NCBI RefSeq assembly: GCF_000614185.1
Contig: NZ_BAKM01000029.1
Span: 1 to 64,000, forward strand
Length of the DNA stretch: 64,000 nucleotides
Reading direction: 5' to 3'
From: Phocaeicola sartorii JCM 17136 = DSM 21941
GTDB lineage: Bacteria; Bacteroidota; Bacteroidia; Bacteroidales; Bacteroidaceae
Position numbers and translations under genes: made by a program. Shown one piece after another: positions 30,301 through 39,550 of this stretch (the stretch's first letter is position 1; each line of letters opens with the position of its first letter). The notes beneath the pieces are model-generated. The model was not told the DNA's origin and did no database searches. It was given only the letters and a program-made list of their open reading frames with translations.

Positions 30301-30864
30301 GGTAATAACACAGTGGACAATCCGGGAGACCGTAAAGTTATCGGGAACAATATGCCTCGTTATCTATATGGTATCAATTTGGGGGCTAGTTATGGAGGTT
30401 TTGATTTGAATATCTTCTTGCAGGGAACAGGTAAACGTGACGCTTGGATTGCCAATACATTGAATATGCCTTTATACGCGGATTTTAAATTTGTACCTTT
30501 GTATGATGATTTGAGCAATTATTGGAAACCGGCCGATTTAGCAGCAGGTGATTATACTTGCAGCAATCCGAATGCTGAATTTCCACGTGTTTATGGAAAT
30601 TATGGAAACCAAGGCTCTAACTATCGTCAATCGGACAAATTTCTGTCAGATGCTTCTTATTTACGTATTAAAAATGTAACTCTGTCCTATACAGTTCCTA
30701 AGGCATGGGTGTCGAAGCTGACATTGAAGCAGTTGAAAGCATTTGTCAGCATTGAAAATTTGGCTACGTTTTCATCATTACCGAAGGGAATTGATCCGGA
30801 GACTTTGAATTGGAACTATCCTGCATCGCGCACAGTTTCATTTGGTATAAACCTTACATTATAA
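27350..30864 (+). CDS. SusC-family TonB-dependent transducer with STN domain (frameshifted)
   Basis: This protein of about 1170 aa imports glycan and signals to the FecR above. It has a signal peptide, an STN/secretin-TonB short domain at residues about 40-112 (ARFSMQQHSVALSRVFHEIEKQTGYSF), a carboxypeptidase-regulatory-like domain from about residue 120, the plug signature EVVVVGYGSQKKANLTGAV, and a barrel ending SRTVSFGINLTL. The frame breaks at about 28917 in a GTGTGT stretch: the sequence must pass from FYPEGV to SGGADDLGGEG, requiring a net shift of -2 or +1 base. The break falls in a short dinucleotide repeat, so slippage is conceivable, but assembly error is as likely. susD follows 26 bp later. 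Confidence 0.93.
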
Positions 30865-30889
30865 ATCACCTTTTAATCGAGTAAGCAAT

Positions 30890-32809
30890 ATGAAAAAGAT
30901 ATTTATAAGTTTTGCCATCTTGGCAGGCGTTACGCTCTCGGGATGTAACGATAGTTTTTTGGATAAACTTCCGGTAACTGATCCGACGGAAGAAACCGTT
31001 TTTAAGTCATACGATAATTTTTTGGCATTTATGTGGCCTTGTTATGAGATGTTTTCAAACACGGATATCGCTACCTCTGTAAATGGCATAGGGCAAAATT
31101 CTCACTATCAAGGAGATATAAATGCAGGTTTTATGGATTCTAAGTATGAGTCCAGCTCTAATAATTATGCTTACCAGAAGATAACAAGCACAGCTACGGG
31201 AAATGGCTGGAGCTTTGGATACTTGCGTCGTATCAATATGATGCTGACGCACATTGATGGTTCCAATCTGACGGATGTTGAGAAAAACCATTGGAAGGCA
31301 GTAGGTTATTTTTTCCATTCTTACTGGTATATGGAACTGATAAATCGTTTTGGTGATATTCCTTGGATAGAAACCGTTCTGAATGATGAATCTCCCGAGG
31401 CGTATGGTCCTCGGGTGGCTCGTAAAGAAGTGGCGGATAAAGTTCTGGACCGTTTGAAATGGGCGGAAGAAAATATAGGCGATTTCCAAAGCAGGGATGG
31501 TGATAACACCATTAATCGTGACTGTATTCGTGCGGCTATTTCACGTTTTACATTACGTGAGGGAACGTGGCGCAAATATCATGAACTTGGAGATTATGAT
31601 AAGTATTTCACGGAATGTATTCGTGTGTCCAAGTTATTGATGGATGATTATCCTACTTTATATTATGGCACGGACGGACAGCCTGCTGCGGGTTATGGCG
31701 AGATGTGGACAACGGAAAGTTTAAAGGGGATTCCGGGAGTGATTCTATATAAGGAATATGTCGATGATATCAATAACTGTAACTATAGTTATATGGAGCA
31801 TACCTCTTCGCATTATGTGGAGATGAATCAAAAGACCGTTGATCTATATTTGATGAAAAACGGTAAACCTATTTTAAATCATGCTTCCAGTTATCATGGT
31901 GACAAGGATATGTATGCCACATTCCGTGATAGAGACCCCCGCTTGTATCATACCGTAATCCCTCCTTACAAAGTAAAAGCGGGTAAAGGAGACTATCCTA
32001 CTTGGTCATATACAGATGATCCTGCCGATCGTGAATATATTGATATTATGAAACCTAATGAATCATGTTCTAATCCGGGTACAGGTATGAAACGTTTGCC
32101 CGGTCAGAACTGGAGTGCTTCGTTGGTTCCTGAAATTCCTCGATTGGGAACAGGGGCGTTTGTTACATGCCGATCGGGCTATTATGTCTGGAAGAATTGG
32201 AGCCAGTGGGAAAAGAGTTTTAATAACGGTGCACAAAACACAGCCGACAAGCCTATTTTTAAGATAGAAGAGGTTTTATTGAATTATGCCGAAGCCATGT
32301 TTGAAGCAGGACAATTCAATCAACCGGTTGCTGATATTACTATTAATAAATTGCGTGACCGTGCTGGAGTTGCTCAAATGGTTGTTGCTGATATTAATGA
32401 TAGTTTTGATCCTAATCGTGGCAAATACTACCCTAAAGGCAATGATAATGGCATTTTGGTGGATCCTGTATTATGGGAGATACGTCGTGAAAGAATTATT
32501 GAGCTGATGGGAGAAGGTTTTGGTTTCTATGATATCAGACGTTGGAGAATGGCACCTTGGTTCTTGAATAAGACTGCAACAGGATTATGGCTTTCAAAAG
32601 AAAAGGCGGCAGCGGCGGGATATACTTTGTATAACACGGAGACAGGCTATTCGGATGGAGCAACAGGGACAATGAAAGAGGGATATCTGTATTTGTTCAA
32701 TGACCCATTGAAAGAGGGCAAAGGATGGTTGGAGAAATATTATTTATATCAGGTTCCGACAACTGAAATATTGTTGAATCCTGCTTTGGAACAGAATCCA
32801 GGTTGGTAA
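30890..32809 (+). CDS. SusD/RagB-family glycan-binding lipoprotein
   Basis: This 639-aa surface lipoprotein is paired with the SusC at 27350. The signal peptide ends in lipobox TLSG-C (Cys19), followed by NDSFLDKLPVTDP. The C-terminal region has the RagB/SusD features EEVLLNYAEAMFEAG, INKLRDRAGVAQM, IRRERIIELMGEGFGFYDIRRWR and the ending YYLYQVPTTEILLNPALEQNPGW. It is longer than the first SusD in the window (536 aa), the extra length lying in the middle loops. A hairpin terminator or attenuator at 32828-32865 separates it from the sulfatase gene. Confidence 0.95.
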   Translation: MKKIFISFAILAGVTLSGCNDSFLDKLPVTDPTEETVFKSYDNFLAFMWPCYEMFSNTDIATSVNGIGQNSHYQGDINAGFMDSKYESSSNNYAYQKITSTATGNGWSFGYLRRINMMLTHIDGSNLTDVEKNHWKAVGYFFHSYWYMELINRFGDIPWIETVLNDESPEAYGPRVARKEVADKVLDRLKWAEENIGDFQSRDGDNTINRDCIRAAISRFTLREGTWRKYHELGDYDKYFTECIRVSKLLMDDYPTLYYGTDGQPAAGYGEMWTTESLKGIPGVILYKEYVDDINNCNYSYMEHTSSHYVEMNQKTVDLYLMKNGKPILNHASSYHGDKDMYATFRDRDPRLYHTVIPPYKVKAGKGDYPTWSYTDDPADREYIDIMKPNESCSNPGTGMKRLPGQNWSASLVPEIPRLGTGAFVTCRSGYYVWKNWSQWEKSFNNGAQNTADKPIFKIEEVLLNYAEAMFEAGQFNQPVADITINKLRDRAGVAQMVVADINDSFDPNRGKYYPKGNDNGILVDPVLWEIRRERIIELMGEGFGFYDIRRWRMAPWFLNKTATGLWLSKEKAAAAGYTLYNTETGYSDGATGTMKEGYLYLFNDPLKEGKGWLEKYYLYQVPTTEILLNPALEQNPGW

Positions 32810-32827
32810 ATAGGTAAATGTTAATAT

Positions 32828-32865
32828 AAAGTCGTCTTTATATAATTTTTATTTGAGGCGACTTT
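32828..32865 (+). terminator. Hairpin between susD and sulfatase genes
   Basis: A 9-bp stem (AAAGTCGTC with GGCGACTTT, one G-T pair) has a 20-nt loop and is followed by ATTATTT. It may only partly terminate, which would set a lower level for the sulfatase than for susCD. Confidence 0.55.
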
Positions 32866-32932
32866 ATTATTTCATCAATTGGAATATTTTCCATATCTTG
32901 CTCAAAGAAAAACTAATTCAATAAACTGTATA

Positions 32933-34459
32933 ATGAAAAATCGAAACCTCTTTCTTTTAACCAGTGGGCTGGCATTTCCTTTATTAGGTGCTTATGCCCA
33001 GAAAACCCCTAAACCGAATATCATTTATATAATGTGTGATGATATGGGGTATGGTGATTTAGGGTGTTATGGTCAGCCCTACATCAGTACGCCGAATATT
33101 GATAATATGGCTAAGGAAGGTATGCGTTTTACACAGGCGTATGCCGGTAGTCCGGTAAGTGCTCCATCTCGTGCTTCATTTATGACCGGGCAACACTCCG
33201 GACACTGTGAAGTACGTGGAAATAAAGAATACTGGCGTGATGTCCCCATGGTGAAATATGGCGTAAATGAGGATTACTCCGTGGTGGGGCAGCATCCATA
33301 CGATCCCGGCCATGTGATTATACCTGAAATAATGAAAGATAACGGTTATACCACCGGTATGTTTGGCAAATGGGCAGGGGGCTATGAAGGTTCTGTTTCT
33401 ACTCCGGACAAGCGGGGGATTGATGAATATTATGGTTATATCTGTCAGTTTCAGGCTCATTTATATTATCCTAACTTCTTGAACCGATATAGCAAGTCGG
33501 CAGGCGATACGGCAGTGGTCCGTGTGGTGATGGATGAGAACATCAACTATCCCATGTTTGGCAAGGATTATTTCAAGCGTTCCCAGTATTCGGCGGATAT
33601 GATTCATGAAGAGGCGATGAAGTGGCTGGACAAACAAGACGGCAGGCAGCCGTTCTTCGGTATCTTTACCTATACCCTGCCCCATGCCGAGCTGGCACAA
33701 CCCGAGGATTCCATTCTGGAAAGATATCAGAAGAAGTTTTTCAATGACAAGACATGGGGTGGCTCGGAAGGTTCGCGATATAATCCATCGGTACATACTC
33801 ATGCACAGTTTGCCGGTATGATTACCCGTCTGGACTATTATGTGGGGGAAGTCTTGAAAAAGTTGAAGGAAAAAGGACTGGATGATAATACGATTGTGAT
33901 TTTCACCAGTGACAATGGCCCTCATGAAGAAGGAGGAGCTGATCCTACCTTTTTTGGTCGTGACGGCAAACTTCGTGGATTGAAACGTCAATGTTATGAG
34001 GGAGGTATCCGTATTCCGTTCATTGTACGTTGGCCGGGCAAAGTACCCGAAGGAACGGTCAATGATCATCAGTTGGCTTTCTATGATTTGATGCCTACTT
34101 TCTGTGATTTGGCAGGTGTGAAGAATTATGTGAAAAAGTATACCAATAAGAAAAAGAAAGTGGATTATTTTGATGGTATTTCCTTTGCTCCGACTTTGCT
34201 AGGACAGGAAGGACAGAAAGAGCATGATTTCTTGTATTGGGAATTTGACGAAACCGATCAGATTGGTGTACGTATGGGAGACTGGAAGATGGTTGTGAAA
34301 AAAGGAAAGCCGTTTCTTTACAATCTTGCCACAGATATTCATGAAGACCATGATATCGCTGCCGGACATCCGGATATTGTAAAGCAAATGAAAGAGATTA
34401 TCAAGTCACAGCATACGCCGAATTCTAATTTCTTCGTTACTTTGCCTTCATTTGAATAA
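32933..34459 (+). CDS. Arylsulfatase-type sulfatase (serine-type, family S1)
   Basis: This 508-aa exported hydrolase removes sulfate esters. The reading frame is open from 32879 but the ATG at 32933 gives a clean signal peptide (NLFLLTSGLAFPLLGAYAQ), so I chose it. Metal ligands are seen in IIYIMCDDMGYGD (Asp36, Asp37). The active-site motif is S-A-P-S-R (Ser76), the serine type that an anaerobic sulfatase-maturating enzyme converts to formylglycine; no such enzyme is encoded in the window. Later motifs are TYTLPH, FTSDNGPHEEGG and KLRGLKRQCYEGGIRIPFIVRWPGK. It lies 123 bp after susD. Its presence implies that the PUL substrate is sulfated, such as mucin or glycosaminoglycan, though the exact glycan is unknown. 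Confidence 0.93.
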   Translation: MKNRNLFLLTSGLAFPLLGAYAQKTPKPNIIYIMCDDMGYGDLGCYGQPYISTPNIDNMAKEGMRFTQAYAGSPVSAPSRASFMTGQHSGHCEVRGNKEYWRDVPMVKYGVNEDYSVVGQHPYDPGHVIIPEIMKDNGYTTGMFGKWAGGYEGSVSTPDKRGIDEYYGYICQFQAHLYYPNFLNRYSKSAGDTAVVRVVMDENINYPMFGKDYFKRSQYSADMIHEEAMKWLDKQDGRQPFFGIFTYTLPHAELAQPEDSILERYQKKFFNDKTWGGSEGSRYNPSVHTHAQFAGMITRLDYYVGEVLKKLKEKGLDDNTIVIFTSDNGPHEEGGADPTFFGRDGKLRGLKRQCYEGGIRIPFIVRWPGKVPEGTVNDHQLAFYDLMPTFCDLAGVKNYVKKYTNKKKKVDYFDGISFAPTLLGQEGQKEHDFLYWEFDETDQIGVRMGDWKMVVKKGKPFLYNLATDIHEDHDIAAGHPDIVKQMKEIIKSQHTPNSNFFVTLPSFE

Positions 34460-34489
34460 ATAGATTTTTTATTCTGATATTTTATTAAG

Positions 34490-34533
34490 TGCGGCATTGT
34501 TTTAAACTCTATATTTGAAACAAAAATGCCGCA
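34490..34533. terminator. Shared terminator of convergent sulfatase and GH3 genes
   Basis: TGCGGCATT at 34490 pairs with AATGCCGCA at 34525-34533, with flanking A/T tracts on both sides. It lies in the 93-bp gap between convergent stops, so it can serve both directions. Confidence 0.7.
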
Positions 34534-34552
34534 GATTATTTATTCGGAGTAA

Positions 34553-37146
34553 TTATTGTAGTGTCAGCGTCTTTACTTGTAATTCAGCATCTTTAGAATT
34601 ACCCCCTACCATTATATCAAAGTTTCCGGCCAAGGTGCGCATCGTATTGGTCTGCGTGTCCCACCATTCCAGTTGTTTGGGGGTTAGTTCCAGTTCTACA
34701 TTGACTGTTTTTCCGGCAGGGATTTGTACACGTTTGAAGGCGCGCAATGTTTTAGCCGGTCCTTCCGTATCTCCTTGTTTTTTCAGATATACTTGTACTG
34801 TTTCTTCTCCGTCACGTTCGCCGGTATTGGTTACAGGAACAACAATTCTGGCGGTTTCCCCTACTTTAACAGTTTGATCCAGTTTGATGTCACCATAGTT
34901 AAAAGTGGTATAACTCAAACCATAACCGAACGGGAAAAGAGGATCACCTTTAAAATAACGGTAAGTACGTCCTGTCATATTGTAATCTTCAAAATCGGGT
35001 AATTGTGCCGTATTCCGGTAGAAAGTTACCGGCAGACGTCCGGCAGGATTGTAATCGCCGAACAAGACTTCGGCAGCAGCCTTACCTCCGGATTGTCCCG
35101 GATACCATGCCTGTAAAATGGCCTGGCAATAGTGGGTTTCGGGTTCCATGGCAATGGGCGATCCGGAGAAATTGACAAAAACCACTTTCTTTCCGGCATC
35201 ACATAGTGCCTTTATCAATTCGCGTTGAACAGCCGGTAGCTCGATGTCAGTGCGGTCTCCTCTGCGGAATCCCGGTAAATTAACCCCCATCTCCTCTCCT
35301 TCCAGGCTTGGAGAAATACCACCTGCAAATACTACGATATCCGCGTCTTTCACTTTTGCCACAGTGTTCTTTATGTTCACTTCCTCTTTAAATCCAAGAT
35401 CGAAATTCAGTTGTGCGTCTCCACTGAAATATTGGAACCGGATTTCTATATCGTATGGTTTGCCTGCTTCTGCGTGCATGATATGGGTCTGTCCCCTACC
35501 CCCGTGTTTGTTAGTGAATTTCTTGACCTCTTCACCGTTTACCAGCAGTTGTGTGGCACCGCAGCTATAAAAGTTGAAAATAACCTCACCTGTTTCTTGG
35601 GGAGTAAATACACTTTGATAGATGGCCGAGAAATCAGTCAGGTTCACACCGGGAGCAAATACAGTGGCTCCGGACGTGCAGAGACGGAACGGTGTGGTGA
35701 GTTGTGCGGTGGCCGCCGCATTTCCTTCATATTCCTTGTTGTTCCAATAGCGGGCGGAGAATCCGGGACCTTCTTTAGAACTGCACTGGTTGAAAACGCT
35801 TCTGATTAGTGAGCGCTCTACCCAGCTGCAACCTTGTTCATAGATCAGCTTGTCATTCTCTCCCATGACCGAGCGGATACCTTCCAATAAGGTGATCGTA
35901 TGTTTGGGAGTACCGTTATAATTACCCCATTGCATTACAGAGTCATTTGCGTTAGGTCCCATGACAGCGATGGTTTGTCCACCGCGTTTCAGTGGCAGGA
36001 TATTATTTTTGTTCAGTAACAGCGTCATTGATTTGCGTGCTATATCTAGTGCCAGAGAGTCGTGTTCTGCCGAGCAAACCACCGAATAAGGGATTTTGGT
36101 CCATTCCACTTTGTCAGGATCATCCATTTCCCCCAATTCAAAGCGTGCCTTTAGCAGTCGTTTTACAGATACATCAATATCTTTTTCGCTGATCAAGCCT
36201 TTTTTAGCGCTTTCTACCAAGGCTTTATAACTGGAGCCACATTCCAGATCCGTACCGCTCAATACAGCAGCGGCAGAAGCCGATTCAGCGTCCGGATGTG
36301 TCTTGTGTCCTTTTTCCCGATAGAAATCGTCAATGGCGCCACAGTCTGAAAGTACAATGCCGTCATATCCCCAGCCTGACGGAGGATTTGTATCAGCAGC
36401 CGGTCGCTTCCGCAACAAGGATCGCCTTCCAGCCGGTTGTAGGCGCACATTACCTCTTTTACTTTCGCTTCTTTCACCAATGCTTCAAAAGGCACAAGGT
36501 AAGTTTCATGCAAGTCACGCGGTTTGATATTTTCCGCATTGAACTCATGACGGTTCCATTCCGGTCCTGAATGGACGGCAAAGTGTTTGGCGCAGGCGTG
36601 TATTTTATCGTATTTTTGATCAGCATCCGTGCCTTGCAATCCTTTCACCACGTTCACCCCCATGACACTTGTCAGGTAAGGGTCTTCTCCATACGTTTCA
36701 ATACCTCTCCCCCATCTGGGATCACGATAAATATTGACGGTGGGTGTCCACATGGTCAGGCCTTGATACCGTTCGTAGCTTCCCGCTGCCGAGTATGCGG
36801 CGTTTTTGGCACGGGCTTCGTCCGATACTGCGGTATAGATGGTATGTATGGCGTCGGGATCAAAAGAAGCAGCCATGCCTATAGGCTGCGGAAAAACAGT
36901 AGCCAGTCCGCTTCGTGCCACTCCGTGCAAGGCTTCGTTCCACCAGTTATAAGGTTTGATGCCCAATCTTTCGACAGGTTTGGAGTTGTCCATCATTAAG
37001 GCCACTTTTTCTTCTAAGGTAAGTTGCTGCAATAAATCTTCTGCCCGTTCTTCAGGAGATAAATTGCTGTTTTTATAAGCCGGCTGACTGTTGCAACCAC
37101 TCAGCATCACAAGGGAGGCGAATAAATATAGAATCTTGTTTCTCAT
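34553..37146 (-). CDS. Glycoside hydrolase family 3 beta-glycosidase with PA14 insert (frameshifted)
   Basis: This exported lipoprotein has lipobox LSG-C (Cys18). The GH3 N-terminal barrel includes WWNEALHGVARSG, TPTVNIYRDPRWGRGIETYGEDP and KHFAVHSGPEWNRHEF; the nucleophile is in GIVLSDCGAI. A PA14 domain (TPQETGEVIFNFYSCGATQLLVNGEEV) is inserted in the GH3 C-terminal domain, and a fibronectin III-like module ends the protein. The frame breaks near 36374: LRQ must be followed by a residue and WGYDGIV, so one base is missing. Repaired length is about 864 aa. The activity is probably beta-glucosidase or beta-xylosidase. It converges on the sulfatase and probably belongs to the same PUL. Confidence 0.93.
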
Positions 37147-37176
37147 AGTAAAATATAAAAATGATTAGTTATACGG

Positions 37177-37184
37177 CAAAAATA
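37177..37184 (-). promoter_or_regulatory. Bacteroides -7 box for the GH3 gene
   Basis: The minus strand reads TATTTTTG, matching TAnnTTTG, 31 nt upstream of the start codon. Confidence 0.4.
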
Positions 37185-37273
37185 GAATAATTATGAAAAT
37201 AGTCCGTGTATTTTTTGATTAAAAAGGTGGAAGATATTGTTTTTTATACAAAAAGGTAGAGCCTATATAAAAA

Positions 37274-37307
37274 GTTTCCGGCCGGATACATCGTATCGAC
37301 CGGAAAC
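37274..37307 (-). terminator. Terminator after the CoA-transferase gene
   Basis: GTTTCCGG pairs with CCGGAAAC, with an inner GATAC/GTATC stem. On the minus strand it is followed by TTTTTATATA, 23 nt after the stop codon at 37331. Confidence 0.85.
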
Positions 37308-37330
37308 GTATGAGATACAGTAAGTAATGA

Positions 37331-38832
37331 CTATTTATATTCTGCCCAGTCTATCAGGCGCATATCCCCTTTCTTGGCCAGCGTATCGTGCATGGCCAGT
37401 GCAGCCGGAATACAATGAGGAGTCTGTCCTTTGGAAGACATTTTCACATAATCCCAAAGGATGTTCTTATAATCCGGATGTGCGCAATTTTCGATGATAG
37501 CCTTGGCTCGTTCTACCGGACTCTTGCCGCGTAAGTCAGCAACACCTTGTTCGGTGATAATGATGTTGACATCGTGTTCGCTGTGGTCTTCATGGGAAAC
37601 CATGGGAACAATGGCACTGATTCTTCCTTCTTTTGCCACGGACGGACAAGTAAAGATGGAAATATAGGCATTGCGGGTGAAGTCACCGGAACCACCGATG
37701 CCGTTCATCATTTTGGTGCCGCTGATGTGGGTAGAGTTCACATTGCCGTAAATATCTGCCTCGATGGCTGTATTGATGGATATAACACCGAGACGGCGGA
37801 TAATCTCCGGACTGTTTGAGATTTCAGACGGACGCATGACCAGTTTGTCGCGGAAGAAGTCGATATCATCATAAATACTTTGCAGACATTCGTTTGTGAC
37901 AGTCAATGAGCAGGTACTTCCAAATTTTACACGTCCCTGGCGGATCAGGTCCACCACTGCATCCTGCAATACTTCCGTGTACATCTCAAAAGCGGGGATT
38001 GTCTTGTCCCGTCCCAGGCACCCAATACGGCATTGGCAATGTTGCCCACTCCGCTTTGCAACGGCAGGAAGCCGGCAGGGATAATACCTCGTTTCATATC
38101 GGCTGCCAGGAAATCGGCTACATTCTGTCCAATCTGGTCGGTGATAGGATCCGGTGCGGTAAACGAGCGGGCTTGGTCGGGGGTGTTCACTTCCACTACA
38201 CCGATTATTTTCTTCGGATCTACCTGCACGTAGGGCAAGCCGATGCGGTCACTGGGTTTGAAGATGGGAATTTCACGGCGGTAAGGCGGGTCAAGCGGTT
38301 CATAAACATCATGCAGGCCCATACCGTTTTTACTGTGGGCGGCATTCAGTTCGATAATTATTTTGTCTGCCAGACGGGCAATGGTAGGAGCGATACCTCC
38401 GGCGGCTGTCAGATATACTTTGCCGTCGGGTGTGATTTCGCATGCTTCCAGAATAGCGACATTTACTTTACCCATGAAGCCATAACGTACTTCCTGTGCC
38501 ATTTGTGACAAGTGGATGTCATTGTATGCTATTTCACCGTTGTTTACAGCTTTGCGGAAATCAGGGTTGGTTGTGTAAGGGGCACGGTAACGGATTGCTT
38601 TTACCCTGGCCAAGATGCCATCTGTAGCATCTCCTGTAGAGGCGCCGGTGAGAATACCAATTTGGAACGGATTACCTTTGGCATGTTCTTCTTCTGCTAT
38701 TTTTGCAATTTCGGGTGTTACGGCTTTCGGTGTTCCTGCCGGAGTGAAGCCACTAAGTCCGATGTTGTAGCCATGCTTGATACAGCTGGCTGCTTCGGCT
38801 GCGGAAATAATATTAAATCCCATGATATTCAA
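37331..38832 (-). CDS. Acetyl-CoA hydrolase/succinyl-CoA:acetate CoA-transferase (frameshifted)
   Basis: This cytoplasmic enzyme transfers CoA between acetate and succinate or propionate, as expected for a mixed-acid fermenter. It shows FSGFTPAG-like (IGLSGFTPAGTPKAV), GASTGDATDG, the glycine-rich PLQSGVGNIANAVLGAL segment and the C-terminal NIIITEQGVADLRGKSPVERAKAII of the family. The frame breaks at about 38018: restoring one C (gcctgg to gccctgg) gives VLGALGRDKTIPAFEMYTEVLQDAVV and about 500 aa, the normal length. The alternative start three codons later (MGFNIIS) is equally plausible. A small membrane protein gene lies 28 bp upstream in the same operon. Confidence 0.94.
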
Positions 38833-38860
38833 TGTGTTATTCTTATTAGTATAGTTGTTA

Positions 38861-39211
38861 TTAATATTTGCGATTAAAAATCTCTGAATAAATGAAAGCG
38901 CGCCGCGCCTCTTCTTTGGTGCTCAGTTTGATGGGAGTCCGTTTTTCCTTTTTGGCTTCTTCCCGGGGGGAGGCTGGCGTTTGCTTTACCACCGGCTGAT
39001 GCTGCATACGGTGAGTCTGAGGTTTGCGGACTTTCCGGGTGGGAGAAACAGGAAGCTCCTCTCTTATGTTCTCCTCTCCTATTTCAGGAAACATATCTGT
39101 AAGCACTTCCTTGGGGGAAGGTGTTTTCTTCTCTTTGCCGGCTTTTGAGATTTGTTGCACGATGGCCACAACAATGATTACTATAAATATGATAACCTGA
39201 ATGATATCCAT
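38861..39211 (-). CDS. Small membrane-anchored protein of unknown function
   Basis: This 116-aa protein has an N-terminal membrane helix (IIQVIIFIVIIVVAIVQQI) followed by a basic, proline-rich cytoplasmic or periplasmic tail (PTRKVRKPQTHRMQHQPVVKQTPASPREEAKKEKRTP) and the conserved-looking end TKEEARRAFIYSEIFNRKY. I do not recognise a named family. It has its own -7 box and lies 28 bp before the CoA-transferase gene, so the two are probably co-transcribed. Confidence 0.8.
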   Translation of the reverse strand: MDIIQVIIFIVIIVVAIVQQISKAGKEKKTPSPKEVLTDMFPEIGEENIREELPVSPTRKVRKPQTHRMQHQPVVKQTPASPREEAKKEKRTPIKLSTKEEARRAFIYSEIFNRKY

Positions 39212-39239
39212 ACTTTCCTTTTTTTATATAATGAATGCT

Positions 39240-39247
39240 CAAAGTTA
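39240..39247 (-). promoter_or_regulatory. Bacteroides -7 box for the small membrane protein/CoA-transferase operon
   Basis: The minus strand reads TAACTTTG, 29 nt upstream of the start codon at 39211. Confidence 0.45.
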
Positions 39248-39283
39248 GGAAATAATTTCTTAACTAGCTCTATAAAAGGACAT

Positions 39284-39327
39284 AAAAAAAGGAAGAGAAC
39301 TTCACAGTTGTCTTCCCCTATTTTTTT
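39284..39327. terminator. Bidirectional terminator in a divergent intergenic region
   Basis: The hairpin GGAAGA...TCTTCC (39291-39316, with extra pairs in the GAAC/GTTG region) is preceded by seven A and followed by CCTATTTTTTT, so it should terminate on either strand. It lies between two divergent genes, where no annotated transcript should end. Confidence 0.65.
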
Positions 39328-39343
39328 AACCTAAACCTTAACT

Positions 39344-39388
39344 ATGAAAAAATCTAATGTTTTTCGAAAGCAAATATGCGAATTATAA
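39344..39388 (+). CDS. Possible 14-aa leader peptide upstream of miaB
   Basis: The ORF MKKSNVFRKQICEL begins right after the terminator and the sequence CCTAAACCTTAACT. It overlaps the left arm of an inverted repeat at 39385-39438. It could be a translated leader or chance; no family is assigned. Confidence 0.25.
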   Translation: MKKSNVFRKQICEL

Positions 39389-39438
39389 TCATACGTTGGT
39401 AACGTTAACGGTCTTTTTTGTTCACCGGTTATGATTAT
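39385..39438. repeat. Inverted repeat ATAATCATA...TATGATTAT
   Basis: Perfect 9-bp arms at 39385-39393 and 39430-39438 enclose GGT...ACC and GTTAAC motifs. It follows the micro-ORF and precedes the miaB promoter by about 80 bp. It is either an operator or part of a small RNA. Confidence 0.45.
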
Positions 39439-39515
39439 TTAACGGTTTAATGCATAAATCTCTTATAATATTCAATTTCCAGCCCTTTTATTCGTTTAAT
39501 TTGTCGGTAACTCTG

Positions 39516-39523
39516 TATCTTTG
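39516..39523 (+). promoter_or_regulatory. Bacteroides -7 box for miaB
   Basis: TATCTTTG lies 27 nt upstream of the miaB start codon. Confidence 0.5.
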
Positions 39524-39550
39524 CCTGCGAAACCATAAAACAGAGAAAAT

